A stretch of 64,000 nt of DNA from Candidatus Krumholzibacteriia bacterium. GTDB taxonomy: Bacteria > Krumholzibacteriota > Krumholzibacteriia > LZORAL124-64-63. Below are positions 34,832 through 42,921 of the stretch, piece by piece (within the stretch, counting starts at the first letter, position 1; every line of letters starts with the position of its first letter). The notes beneath the pieces were generated by a model. The model saw only the letters and a program-made list of their open reading frames with translations. It did not search any database and was not told the origin of the DNA. The stretch spans positions 62,001-126,000 of the forward strand of contig JADGDU010000003.1 in assembly GCA_016744705.1 (NCBI GenBank), in the 5' to 3' direction. The translations under genes were made by a program, and so were the position numbers.

Positions 34832-37657
34832 TTAGTGGATCCCAAACACCACCGCTACGATGATGGTGATGATCAGCCCTAACCCCAGAGCCAGCGCCGT
34901 AAACCCGAAGACTTTCATGGTCGTCACAAAGGTATCGGGCAAAGGATCGACCATGTGCTCATCCAACCGCCCTTCGGCAACCAACTGTTCGTACTCCCGG
35001 GGACGGTCTTCCTTGAACTCCTCCAGGGTCATGCGGCCGGTGAAGATGACCGGGTCCATGGGAAAGCGGTCGGGCCGGAAGTGGGTATTGAAAAAGTGAA
35101 TGGTGAAGATGAAACCTGTGGCCAGCAAGGCTTCATCCGAGTGAATAATCGAGGCGATGTTGATCATCTGGCCCGGTAGGAAACGGGTGAAGAATTCAGG
35201 GAACCATAGCATCAGGCCGCTGACCCCAATCATGGCCACACCCCAGAATACCGCGAAATAATCAAACTTTTCCCAGTAGGTCCAGCGGCCATACAGAGGG
35301 CGTTCTCCCCTGTGCAAAAACCACTTTACCGTTTGCACAAACTCCACCCCATCGCGGGCATTGAACATCATGCCCTCGGGGCCGAAGATAAATTCATTCC
35401 ACGACTTGCCCGATTGTTTCCGTTTGGAAAACAGGGCAATGATGTGGCGTGAAAAGTAGAAGAAGGTCAGAATGGCTCCCAGGCGGTGCAGTGTTCCTGT
35501 GGACTGGAATCCGCCCAACACTCCACTGAGCCACTGGGCCCAGGGTTGGTAACTGAACTTGAGAGTCATGCCCGTCACTGCCAGAGTCAGGAAGGAAATG
35601 ATCACCATCACATGGAGCGATCGTTCCAGGCGCCCGAATCGCCGGAATTGCTTTTCACCTTTGGCCAACTTTCGCAGCTGGCGAGAATGTTTGATGGCCT
35701 GGAAGCTCCTGGGTAGCCAGAGCAGGGTGTGAATACCGAAGAAGACAAAGGTACCAACCAACAGGCTGGTCATGGCCAACCAAGTGTAATGCACGGCCGG
35801 AAACTTGTCTTTGTCGTGGTGTGTGGCGTGAGTCAGGTATCCCGTGAACTGACGATGCGAACGGCTGTGGCATTGGCCGCAGGTGCCTACAATGTTTTCG
35901 TGGGAAAGAGTCGAGCGGAAATCTTCTTTGGGGAAAACATTATGCTGCCCGTGACAATCGCTGCATTTGGCTGCATCGGAATTTCCCAGCTGAAAAACCT
36001 TGCCGTGGTAAGTTTCAAAATAAGACTCGGTCACTTCTTCATGGCATTGGCCACAGGAATTTACGATTTGATTTTTGAAACCCTCCGCATCTGTGCGGGC
36101 AATTTCATGACTGCTGTGGCAGTCGTTGCACATGGGCAGGGGATGTTCCGCCGTGCGTTCGCCGGTGAAGTGAATGCTCTCGCGGAACACTTCATCAATG
36201 CCCAGGTGGCATTGGGCACATGTTTCGTCAATACGAGAACGGTTGACAGTGGAATTGGCATCGGTGTGCGGCAAAATGCCGTGGCTGCTGTGACAACTCA
36301 CGCAAGTGGCTGTGACCACCAGGCCTGCTTTGTGCAGGGCCTTGCCGTGCACACTCTCCCGGTAGTTGGCCACCATGCTGTGCTGGGAACCGTCATAGCG
36401 CTTATCGGCCACGCCGCCCTCATCATGACATTGGGCGCAAAGGTGCGGGATATTCCGCACGTGGTTGGCAGACTTGGGGTTGTCGTGAGGTAAAATATTA
36501 TGGGCGCCGCCATCGACGACGTGGCAATCCAGACAACGGGGAGAATCGGGGTCACCCTGATCATCCATTTGGCCATGAATGCTGTTGTTGAATACCGCCA
36601 CCACTTCGGCGTGGCAAATGGCACAATCCACCTTGGCGGGAATCGTATCGCAAGGTCGATCGTGTCCCGGTGAAGCACCGGTGTGGCATTGGATGCAGGA
36701 GGTGTTTTCATGAGTGGAGTTTTTCAATTCACTGGCCTCAACATATACACTTTGGCCATGGCTGCCAGGAGCCGTGGCTTTCAGGTGTTGGTCCTCATGA
36801 CAAACCATGCATTCCTGATCGCTCATACCCTGATCGTAAAAAACGCGCCGCACTTCGTGGGGTTGGTGGCACTCAATGCAGACGGGAATTTTATCCGGTT
36901 CGCTCTCCCATAACTCACCCTGAATAACCCGCTCGTGCACGGTCTCAATAAGACCATGACACTGCTTGCAAGTATCGACAACATTGTCCCGGTGAATAGT
37001 GGACGCGGGGTCTGTATGGTTGCGCACATTATGGCCCGTGTGGCAACTGGTGCACACGGCGGTGGTGATCAAGCCCTTTTCGGTCAACCCACGGCCGTGA
37101 ATGGACTGGGAATAATGGGCCAGAACACTGTCCTGGCTGGCACTGGCCACTTCGCTGGCCGCGCCGCCCTCCCGGTGGCAATGACCACAGGTGTTGGGCA
37201 CGTTGAAAATATTGATGGTGGATTGGATTTCCGACGGAGGCAGAACATTGTGATAATCATGACAGTCCCAGCAACGGGGCGCCAGAGGATCACCATTGGC
37301 CTGGGCCTGGCCGTGCATGCTGGCATCATAAACCTCGCCCACATCATCATGGCATTCGGTACAGGAAACTATTTCCAATTCCTCATCGTGAGGAAAGTCG
37401 TCAAATCCTTCCAGGTCTGCATGGCAGTCGATGCACTCCAACTCCTCCAGCCCATGAATGGACTGTTCATACTGCTCGAGATCCACGTATAGAGAAATGA
37501 CTTTTCCACCTGCGTTTTTTGTTTCCTCAGGGTCGTCATGACAATCCATGCAATCATCATTGGATTGCGCCAGAGTGGTGGTCACGGGAACACCGATGGC
37601 CCAAAACGAAACCAGCAAGGCCAGCAAAAGAGGGAGGCGTCGGAAAAGATGGGTCAT
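34832..37657 (-). CDS. 19-heme cytochrome c fused to a b-type membrane cytochrome domain
   Basis: The 941-residue protein has a signal peptide (LLLALLVSFWAIGVPVTTTLA) and then 19 CXXCH motifs between about residues 36 and 610. Many are preceded by an SxHG or SxH phrase (SIHGRGLTEKG, SVHGKALHKAG) whose histidine could be a distal haem ligand. The haem region contains an approximate internal duplication (about 130-290 and 375-540). From residue 623 it becomes a membrane domain with four or five spans and histidines in RSLHVMVII, TLHRLGA, FSRHIIAL, IIHSDEALL and TIHFFNTHF, resembling the cytochrome b subunits of formate dehydrogenase and hydrogenase. This order is like Geobacter CbcL-type quinol:cytochrome oxidoreductases, but with far more haems. 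It probably moves electrons between the quinone pool and periplasmic or extracellular partners. The direction is unknown. Confidence 0.93.
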   Translation of the reverse strand: MTHLFRRLPLLLALLVSFWAIGVPVTTTLAQSNDDCMDCHDDPEETKNAGGKVISLYVDLEQYEQSIHGLEELECIDCHADLEGFDDFPHDEELEIVSCTECHDDVGEVYDASMHGQAQANGDPLAPRCWDCHDYHNVLPPSEIQSTINIFNVPNTCGHCHREGGAASEVASASQDSVLAHYSQSIHGRGLTEKGLITTAVCTSCHTGHNVRNHTDPASTIHRDNVVDTCKQCHGLIETVHERVIQGELWESEPDKIPVCIECHQPHEVRRVFYDQGMSDQECMVCHEDQHLKATAPGSHGQSVYVEASELKNSTHENTSCIQCHTGASPGHDRPCDTIPAKVDCAICHAEVVAVFNNSIHGQMDDQGDPDSPRCLDCHVVDGGAHNILPHDNPKSANHVRNIPHLCAQCHDEGGVADKRYDGSQHSMVANYRESVHGKALHKAGLVVTATCVSCHSSHGILPHTDANSTVNRSRIDETCAQCHLGIDEVFRESIHFTGERTAEHPLPMCNDCHSSHEIARTDAEGFKNQIVNSCGQCHEEVTESYFETYHGKVFQLGNSDAAKCSDCHGQHNVFPKEDFRSTLSHENIVGTCGQCHSRSHRQFTGYLTHATHHDKDKFPAVHYTWLAMTSLLVGTFVFFGIHTLLWLPRSFQAIKHSRQLRKLAKGEKQFRRFGRLERSLHVMVIISFLTLAVTGMTLKFSYQPWAQWLSGVLGGFQSTGTLHRLGAILTFFYFSRHIIALFSKRKQSGKSWNEFIFGPEGMMFNARDGVEFVQTVKWFLHRGERPLYGRWTYWEKFDYFAVFWGVAMIGVSGLMLWFPEFFTRFLPGQMINIASIIHSDEALLATGFIFTIHFFNTHFRPDRFPMDPVIFTGRMTLEEFKEDRPREYEQLVAEGRLDEHMVDPLPDTFVTTMKVFGFTALALGLGLIITIIVAVVFGIH

Positions 37658-37868
37658 ATCATGTTTCTCCCAGGCAGGTCAGACGTCAATGAAGTGACAA
37701 ATTCATGTTACTTCTCAGCGCCTACTTGGGTCAAACAACTTATCGTACTCAATTTAAATAAGTTACAATCCCACTAATGAAATATGCTTTCATTCCCCTT
37801 GAAGATGTTTTTACTCTTATTTTAAGTGAGGAATATTAGTAAGCTTGTGGGGAAAGTAGAAAAGGCGA

Positions 37869-39437
37869 TCAGCTGGTAACAGAAACAGGGAGAGATAAGA
37901 CAAAAGAACTGCCACGTCCCGGTTCGCTTTCGGCATGCAGGGTTCCACCGTGGTGATCGGCAATACCCCCGGCACTGATCATGCCCCAATCCATGCGAAC
38001 GGTTTGGGAATGGGCCCTGAATCCCGGGTCAAAAAGAGCCTGCAATTGTTCAGAATTGTAACCATGACCGGTGTCCTTAAAAATTACCTGGATGCATTTC
38101 CCCACCACAGCGGAAGAAATGGAAATCGTGCCGGCTCCCTCGATAGACTCCATGGCGTTTCTCATGAGAACCAGGAAGAGCTGATGCAGCTGAGCCGGCC
38201 AAACCATAACCCTGGGCAATTCTCCAAGTTCCCAACTCATTTTTATTTCCTGGGGAACTTGATGTTGTAGTAGTTTGTAAGTGGTCGTCAGTCCTTCATT
38301 GATATTCACTTCCCGCTGTTCTGCATGATCCAATTGGCTAAATGCTTTTAACCCTTCCACCAGTTGGCTAATACGGACGGAGGCTGCATTCACTGTAACA
38401 GCTCCCTGATCCATGGCTTTCAAGGCCTTGAGGAATCGCCGGTCGGTGCGAAGCTCCTCCAGAGACTCTCCTTCGTCACACTTCCGGGCCAAAATTTCCT
38501 GGCTTCGGCTAACGACATTGGCCGATGAGGTCAGCGCGCCCAAAGGCGTGTTCAACTCATGAGTCAAACCGGCCACGAGCTTTCCCAGCACGGCCATTTT
38601 TTCTGATTGGATGATTTGCCCCTGGGCTGCGATCAAATCGGCCTCAGCTGCCTCCCGGTGCCGGATGTCTTCGATAAGGGCCGCCTGCATCTCTCGAAAA
38701 GAATCGGCCAAGCGCCCCAGAACATCATCAGATTGGTGGTCCAATTTCTGGCCCAAATCTCCCTGGGCAATGGCCCGGGCCACCTTGGATAAGTGGTGCA
38801 CCGGATTCACGATGGCCCTCAGCACCCCGAACGAAAGCAGCAGCATGATAACCAGAAAAACAACAGCCAGCACATTCATGGTCCGGCGCAAACGGATCAT
38901 GCGCAAACGGGTATCGCTCAGAGCCATTTCCATCTCGTCGTTGGTGCGCTGGACACCGGCCCGCAAATCCACCAGCAGGCTTTCGTACATGCCATTCATC
39001 TTCACTATGCGCTGCAGCAAGGCATCATCAAAATCCAGATCCAGGTCTCCGCTGCTGGATGCAGACTCCAGAGCGGTGCTGCGCGCCAATTGGAAGTAAT
39101 TTTCAAATGCAATACCCAAAGTATCGAGAGGGCCCGCCCCCAGCCCCGGCACCTGGCGGCAGGATTCCACGTCAGAACGGAAACGGTGTGCCAAAAGATC
39201 GGCTTCGGGTAGCAAGTCGGCATTGCCGGAAGTCATGGCATCAGTCAGGAGATGACGGATGCCCATGGCGCTGGTTTCTAAATCATGGCTCAATTCCAGG
39301 GTGTGGAAAATACTATCCTGGATGAGTGTCAAGGTGCGATCGTTGGTCCGGGTGCCAATGAATGCCACAGCGAAAAACAGGAAAAAAGCAATTCCCGCCA
39401 CCAGGGGCACCGTCATTATTTTCCAGGATAGTTTCAT
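37869..39437 (-). CDS. Sensor histidine kinase with HAMP domain
   Basis: The 522-residue inner-membrane kinase has two spans (about 10-28 and 180-202) around a helical periplasmic sensor of about 150 residues, a HAMP linker (VNPVHHLSKVARAIAQGDLG), a coiled region, H-box LTHELNTPLGALTS and an ATPase domain with RNAMESIEG and KDTGHGYNSEQL. The ATPase G2 box is degenerate (DWGMISAGGIADHHGG instead of GTGLGL), as in some PhoR-unrelated kinases. The start at 39437 has GAGGAT eight bases upstream; ATG 39452 overlaps the preceding stop by four bases and is the alternative. It is the last gene of the minus-strand signalling operon, beside a phosphate-binding-like protein that may present a ligand to it. 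Confidence 0.9.
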   Translation of the reverse strand: MKLSWKIMTVPLVAGIAFFLFFAVAFIGTRTNDRTLTLIQDSIFHTLELSHDLETSAMGIRHLLTDAMTSGNADLLPEADLLAHRFRSDVESCRQVPGLGAGPLDTLGIAFENYFQLARSTALESASSSGDLDLDFDDALLQRIVKMNGMYESLLVDLRAGVQRTNDEMEMALSDTRLRMIRLRRTMNVLAVVFLVIMLLLSFGVLRAIVNPVHHLSKVARAIAQGDLGQKLDHQSDDVLGRLADSFREMQAALIEDIRHREAAEADLIAAQGQIIQSEKMAVLGKLVAGLTHELNTPLGALTSSANVVSRSQEILARKCDEGESLEELRTDRRFLKALKAMDQGAVTVNAASVRISQLVEGLKAFSQLDHAEQREVNINEGLTTTYKLLQHQVPQEIKMSWELGELPRVMVWPAQLHQLFLVLMRNAMESIEGAGTISISSAVVGKCIQVIFKDTGHGYNSEQLQALFDPGFRAHSQTVRMDWGMISAGGIADHHGGTLHAESEPGRGSSFVLSLPVSVTS

Positions 39438-39448
39438 GGGGGTTATCC

Positions 39449-39865
39449 TCATCGCACCGAAAGAGTCTGAACCTTGGGCAATACACTAGTGTCCGTGACA
39501 TATCCCACGGCCCCCGGCGTAGCAGCCACAAAGGCACTCAGCGCTGCTTCGTCAGCAAAAGACTTGGGCGGTACACCCTTGCCCGTAAAGACCATTTGGC
39601 GCCAGAAACTCACAAAACGGTGGGATGTTCGGTGCAAATATTTATCCAGAAATTCTTCATGGGTTTTGCCGTTTTTTAGAATGACTGGAACGATGGGAGT
39701 ATCGTCATCCCAGTGAGTTTTTTTGCCAAGATAGATTCGTTCGATATCGTTGGGGTCGAGAACGCCTTCGCTACAATCTGCATGGGCGATAAGCACAACC
39801 CCAGCCAGGGACGGACCGGCCGACACCAATAACAAGGACCATAAGAGCAGACCCAGTCCGCGCAC
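39449..39865 (-). CDS. Small periplasmic substrate-binding-domain protein (PstS-like)
   Basis: With the GTG at 39865 (AGGAG seven bases upstream) the product has 138 residues with a signal peptide (GLLLWSLLLVSAGPSLA). The mature part resembles half of a PstS-type phosphate-binding protein: LDPNDIERIYLGKKTHW, SHRFVSFWRQMVF and the terminal TPGAVGYVTD. Such single-lobe versions occur next to outer-membrane porins and histidine kinases. It lies ten bases after the beta-barrel gene and overlaps the HAMP kinase ORF, so it may be the periplasmic input for that kinase. Phosphate as ligand is not proven. Confidence 0.82.
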   Translation of the reverse strand: MRGLGLLLWSLLLVSAGPSLAGVVLIAHADCSEGVLDPNDIERIYLGKKTHWDDDTPIVPVILKNGKTHEEFLDKYLHRTSHRFVSFWRQMVFTGKGVPPKSFADEAALSAFVAATPGAVGYVTDTSVLPKVQTLSVR

Positions 39866-39875
39866 AATCATACTC

Positions 39876-41183
39876 CTAGAACGCAAACGTAGTTTTGGCT
39901 GTCAGCATGCCCCAATCCTTAGACAAAGGTTCAGCTGACCCTTCAAAGTAAGAATGAGAGACTCCCTGTTCAACGCCATTGAGAAAGTGGTATTCGAATT
40001 TTAAAAGCCAAAAGTCGGTAAGATCAAACCGGGTGCTGAGAGTCCAATCTTTCAGCCAAGCGTAATAATTGGGCAATCCGCGTTCCTGATATTGCGTACC
40101 ATCTTTGTCCAGGCTGTTGCCGTAGGACTCGGAATACACACCTGCCAAAGAAAACAAATCACTGAAACGGTAGCCGGCCATGCCATACCAACCGCATGAT
40201 TCTTTGTCCTCCATCTTTTCATGGTTGTACTCCCAGGCCACGATCAAATCCTGGAGATTATACTCGGCACTGAGTGTCATTTCATGATCTATGCGGTCAG
40301 TGATATCCAGCTCTATAGATTCGGAATATCGGTCTTCAAACCCAGGTTCGGTAATATTGATGTCATACCAGAAAGTGCTTCGATAATTGATGCGACCATT
40401 CATGTAGGTGGAGCCCAACCGCAACCCCGTCAATGGAGTATTCCAAACCAATGAGCCTCCCCAAACCCAGGGAATGGACAGTTCAGAGTCGGTTTTCTCA
40501 CGGAACTCAACTTCTGTGGTTCCAATGTCCCAGCCGTTTTCAAGATCATTGGCCACGCCTAAAAGCACGGCGGAATCTTCTCCCGTAACCCGAGCGTTGT
40601 CCTCCCAAAGATTCTCGGTGGAATCTGGTACATTCAATGTTCCCCCAAAGACATGGTAGTCTAGCTCCCCGGCTCCGCCAACGCTCAGACTGCCGTAGGC
40701 TCCCGCTCCCTGGTAAGCCAGAATCAAGTCCCGCACTCTCTCATTGTAAACACTCTGAGGAAGGAAAATGCTGGTGCGCAACATATCCACATCGCGCCCT
40801 TCATTATAAAGACCGAAGGGAAGTTTCACCCTACCTGCCCGAAATCCCAGTTCATCGCTAATACGATAGTCGCCATAAGCCCAGTCCACTTGAACATGCC
40901 CATCACTGGCCGTACCAAAATTGCGGGCGATGAACTGAACTCCAATGCGCAAGCGATCCATAGGAGTTGCGGAAAAGAAAATAGCCGCATCAGTGAACTC
41001 GGCCGTACCGTTGACGCTGCGGGGGATTAAATAATCATTCTCCGAAGTATTCAGATAACCCTGGCTGACAAAACCACCAATGTAAAGGTCTTCACCCAAT
41101 CCCTGGCCCCAAACCTGGGACGAAAGCATCAACACACAGGTGGTGGTGAGCAGAATCTTTCTGGAGATTTTCCCACTGGCCAT
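39876..41183 (-). CDS. Outer-membrane beta-barrel (porin-like) protein
   Basis: The 435-residue protein has a signal peptide ending near VWGQ (residue 27), then alternating strands separated by turns throughout (LYIGGFVSQGYLN, LRIGVQFIARNFG, YGDYRISDELGFRAGRVKLP), ending in aromatic LTAKTTFAF as barrels do for BAM recognition. The GFVSQGYL and RAGRVKLPFGLYNE phrases are typical of a porin family found beside PstS-like proteins and kinases. AAGGAG precedes the ATG at 41183. In this operon it may let the ligand of the PstS-like protein and kinase through the outer membrane. Confidence 0.85.
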   Translation of the reverse strand: MASGKISRKILLTTTCVLMLSSQVWGQGLGEDLYIGGFVSQGYLNTSENDYLIPRSVNGTAEFTDAAIFFSATPMDRLRIGVQFIARNFGTASDGHVQVDWAYGDYRISDELGFRAGRVKLPFGLYNEGRDVDMLRTSIFLPQSVYNERVRDLILAYQGAGAYGSLSVGGAGELDYHVFGGTLNVPDSTENLWEDNARVTGEDSAVLLGVANDLENGWDIGTTEVEFREKTDSELSIPWVWGGSLVWNTPLTGLRLGSTYMNGRINYRSTFWYDINITEPGFEDRYSESIELDITDRIDHEMTLSAEYNLQDLIVAWEYNHEKMEDKESCGWYGMAGYRFSDLFSLAGVYSESYGNSLDKDGTQYQERGLPNYYAWLKDWTLSTRFDLTDFWLLKFEYHFLNGVEQGVSHSYFEGSAEPLSKDWGMLTAKTTFAF

Positions 41184-41197
41184 GAACCTTCTCCTTA

Positions 41198-41695
41198 TTA
41201 AATAAATGTCCGCAGAATGTCCTTCTGCAGCCCCGAAAGCTTGCCTTCGGCCTGGTCAATTTGGGCAATTTTCTCCTGCAACGCTTTAAAAAGGAAGCGG
41301 CGCTCCAAAGCGTTGCGAAAGACAATCAACAGGTCATCGTTGTTCCAGGGCTTTTCAATGTATTGAAAAAGACCCAATTCATTAATGGCCTGGATAGCGC
41401 TGTCTTTGTCGGCATATCCAGTCAGGAGAATGCGCGGAGCATGAGGCCTGATCTCAGCCAGTTTGCCTAAAAATTCGATGCCGTTCAATCCGGGCATCAA
41501 AAAATCTGAAACGACCAAGTCCACATCATTATCGGTGGCAAATTTCAGTGCCTCTTCAGATGAGACAAAAGCCTCCACCCGATAGTCCGTTTCCAGCTCC
41601 AGAAAGGCCTGCAAACTGTCAAGGACCATGGCTTCATCATCAACCAATAAAATGGTGGCGTCGGCTTCGTTATACTGAGGGGACGTAGGGTTCAA
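41198..41695 (-). CDS. Stand-alone response regulator receiver protein
   Basis: This 165-residue protein has one receiver domain (acid cluster LVDDEAMV, phosphoacceptor D in VVSDFLMPGLNG, T in ILLTGYADKDS, K in YIEKP) and a C-terminal coiled stretch of about 45 residues. Its start TTG 41695 overlaps the stop of the receiver-phosphatase gene by four bases. The domain is nearly a copy of the receiver in that upstream protein (LTGYADKDxAI, AINExGLFQYxEKP), so the two arose by tandem duplication. With no output domain it may act as a phosphate sink or bind another protein. Confidence 0.9.
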   Translation of the reverse strand: MNPTSPQYNEADATILLVDDEAMVLDSLQAFLELETDYRVEAFVSSEEALKFATDNDVDLVVSDFLMPGLNGIEFLGKLAEIRPHAPRILLTGYADKDSAIQAINELGLFQYIEKPWNNDDLLIVFRNALERRFLFKALQEKIAQIDQAEGKLSGLQKDILRTFI

Positions 41696-42921
41696 TTTCC
41701 GCTCTCCATGTTGTGAAGCTGGGTCGGACCAAAGACCACCAGGGTCAGGTCATCGCGATATTCAGGAACTCCGAAACTTAAGGCTGCCTCAGCCAATCTC
41801 TGGGCCAATTCGGATACCGGAGCAGCGGCCAATTCACCCAACAGCTCCTGCATGGGGCCCTCTCCGTAGAAGACATCAGCTGCATTCTGGGACTCCGTCA
41901 GCCCATCGCTGAACATTAACAACCGCTGGCCAGGCTCCAATCTAATCTCAACCATCTTCCCGGGATTATACATGTTCTGGTCCAATAAACCCAAGAGAAG
42001 TCCTTTGGCCGGTAAAACCACCACCTCACCACTGGTTTCCAGCAGTAAAGACATGGGCAGACCTCCGCCCACAATTTGGACCACGCCGCTGGCCGGGTCA
42101 ACCACAGCCACGGCCGCAGCCACGGGAATTTCCCGGGGAAGGCCCTGGTACATGACGGAATTGAGGGCAGCCATGATCTCTCCTGGCTGTAAATCCTGGC
42201 CCCGCAGCGTGGATGTGGCAAATTTCAATAACGCAGTGCCCAAAGCGGCCTGGACTCCGTGGCCCGCGCTATCGGCCACCACAATGGCGCCTTTCCCATG
42301 GGCCAGAGGAACAAAGTCGTAAAAATCTCCGCCCACAGCCATAGCCGGCTGATAAATGACTTCTAAATCCCACCCTACCGGAGAAGGCAAAATTTCCGGG
42401 AGGAATTTACGTTGCACCGTGCGCGCCCAGTCCAGCTCCCTTTGTAATTCCTTATCCCGTAAGTCCAATTCATCTCTTTGCCGGAGCACTTGATCCAATT
42501 CATGAATTTTCTGGACCAGAGTGGACTGCAAGTTCCGTCGCCCAATGGCATTTTCAAGAGTCAGCATCAGCAAGTCATTATCCAGGGGCTTTTCCAGATA
42601 TTGAAACAAGCCCACCTCATTGATAGCCCGGATGGCGTTGTCCTTGTCAGCATAACCGGTGAGCAAGACCCGCGGTATATCAGGATCCAGTTCTCGTACC
42701 TGGGCCAAAAACTCCAGACCATTCATTCCCGGCATCATGAAATCAGAAACCACCACATGGGCCTGATGTTGGGCCAAAAATTCCATGGCCTTCCGGGGAT
42801 CCTGGAAAGTTTCAATCTGGTATTCCGTCTCCAATTCCAAAAAAGCGGCCAGGGCCTGAGTGACCATGGGCTCATCGTCCACCAGAACGATCACGGCCTC
42901 GGTTGGCGACCCAATATTCAT
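41692..42921 (-). CDS. Response regulator with PP2C (SpoIIE-like) serine phosphatase output
   Basis: The protein has 409 residues. The receiver (1-125) has DDE, phosphoacceptor D in VVSDFMMPGMNG and K in YLEKP. A coiled linker (125-165) leads to a SpoIIE/RsbU phosphatase domain (165-400). Its metal-binding aspartates are visible in AVGGDFYDFV, VADSAGHG, MFSDGLTESQN and YRDDLTLVVFG. Such proteins dephosphorylate an anti-sigma-factor antagonist or another STAS protein when the receiver is phosphorylated, switching partners. No STAS or anti-sigma kinase gene is in the window, so the target lies elsewhere. The start overlaps the last base of the transporter gene (TGATG). Confidence 0.92.
   Translation of the reverse strand: MNIGSPTEAVIVLVDDEPMVTQALAAFLELETEYQIETFQDPRKAMEFLAQHQAHVVVSDFMMPGMNGLEFLAQVRELDPDIPRVLLTGYADKDNAIRAINEVGLFQYLEKPLDNDLLMLTLENAIGRRNLQSTLVQKIHELDQVLRQRDELDLRDKELQRELDWARTVQRKFLPEILPSPVGWDLEVIYQPAMAVGGDFYDFVPLAHGKGAIVVADSAGHGVQAALGTALLKFATSTLRGQDLQPGEIMAALNSVMYQGLPREIPVAAAVAVVDPASGVVQIVGGGLPMSLLLETSGEVVVLPAKGLLLGLLDQNMYNPGKMVEIRLEPGQRLLMFSDGLTESQNAADVFYGEGPMQELLGELAAAPVSELAQRLAEAALSFGVPEYRDDLTLVVFGPTQLHNMESGN

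Noticed and set aside
35729..36493. 254-codon plus-strand frame opposite the multiheme cytochrome
   Set aside because: Created by the repeated CXXCH codons on the other strand; no protein-like features.
36060..37560. Repeated short segments around CXXCH as a DNA repeat or CRISPR-like array
   Set aside because: Similarity is at protein level, spacing is irregular and there are no identical repeat units.
37658..37868. Promoter or FNR site upstream of the multiheme cytochrome gene
   Set aside because: Only a weak TTGTAA...GATAAG pair and no TTGAT-N4-ATCAA site; not supportable.
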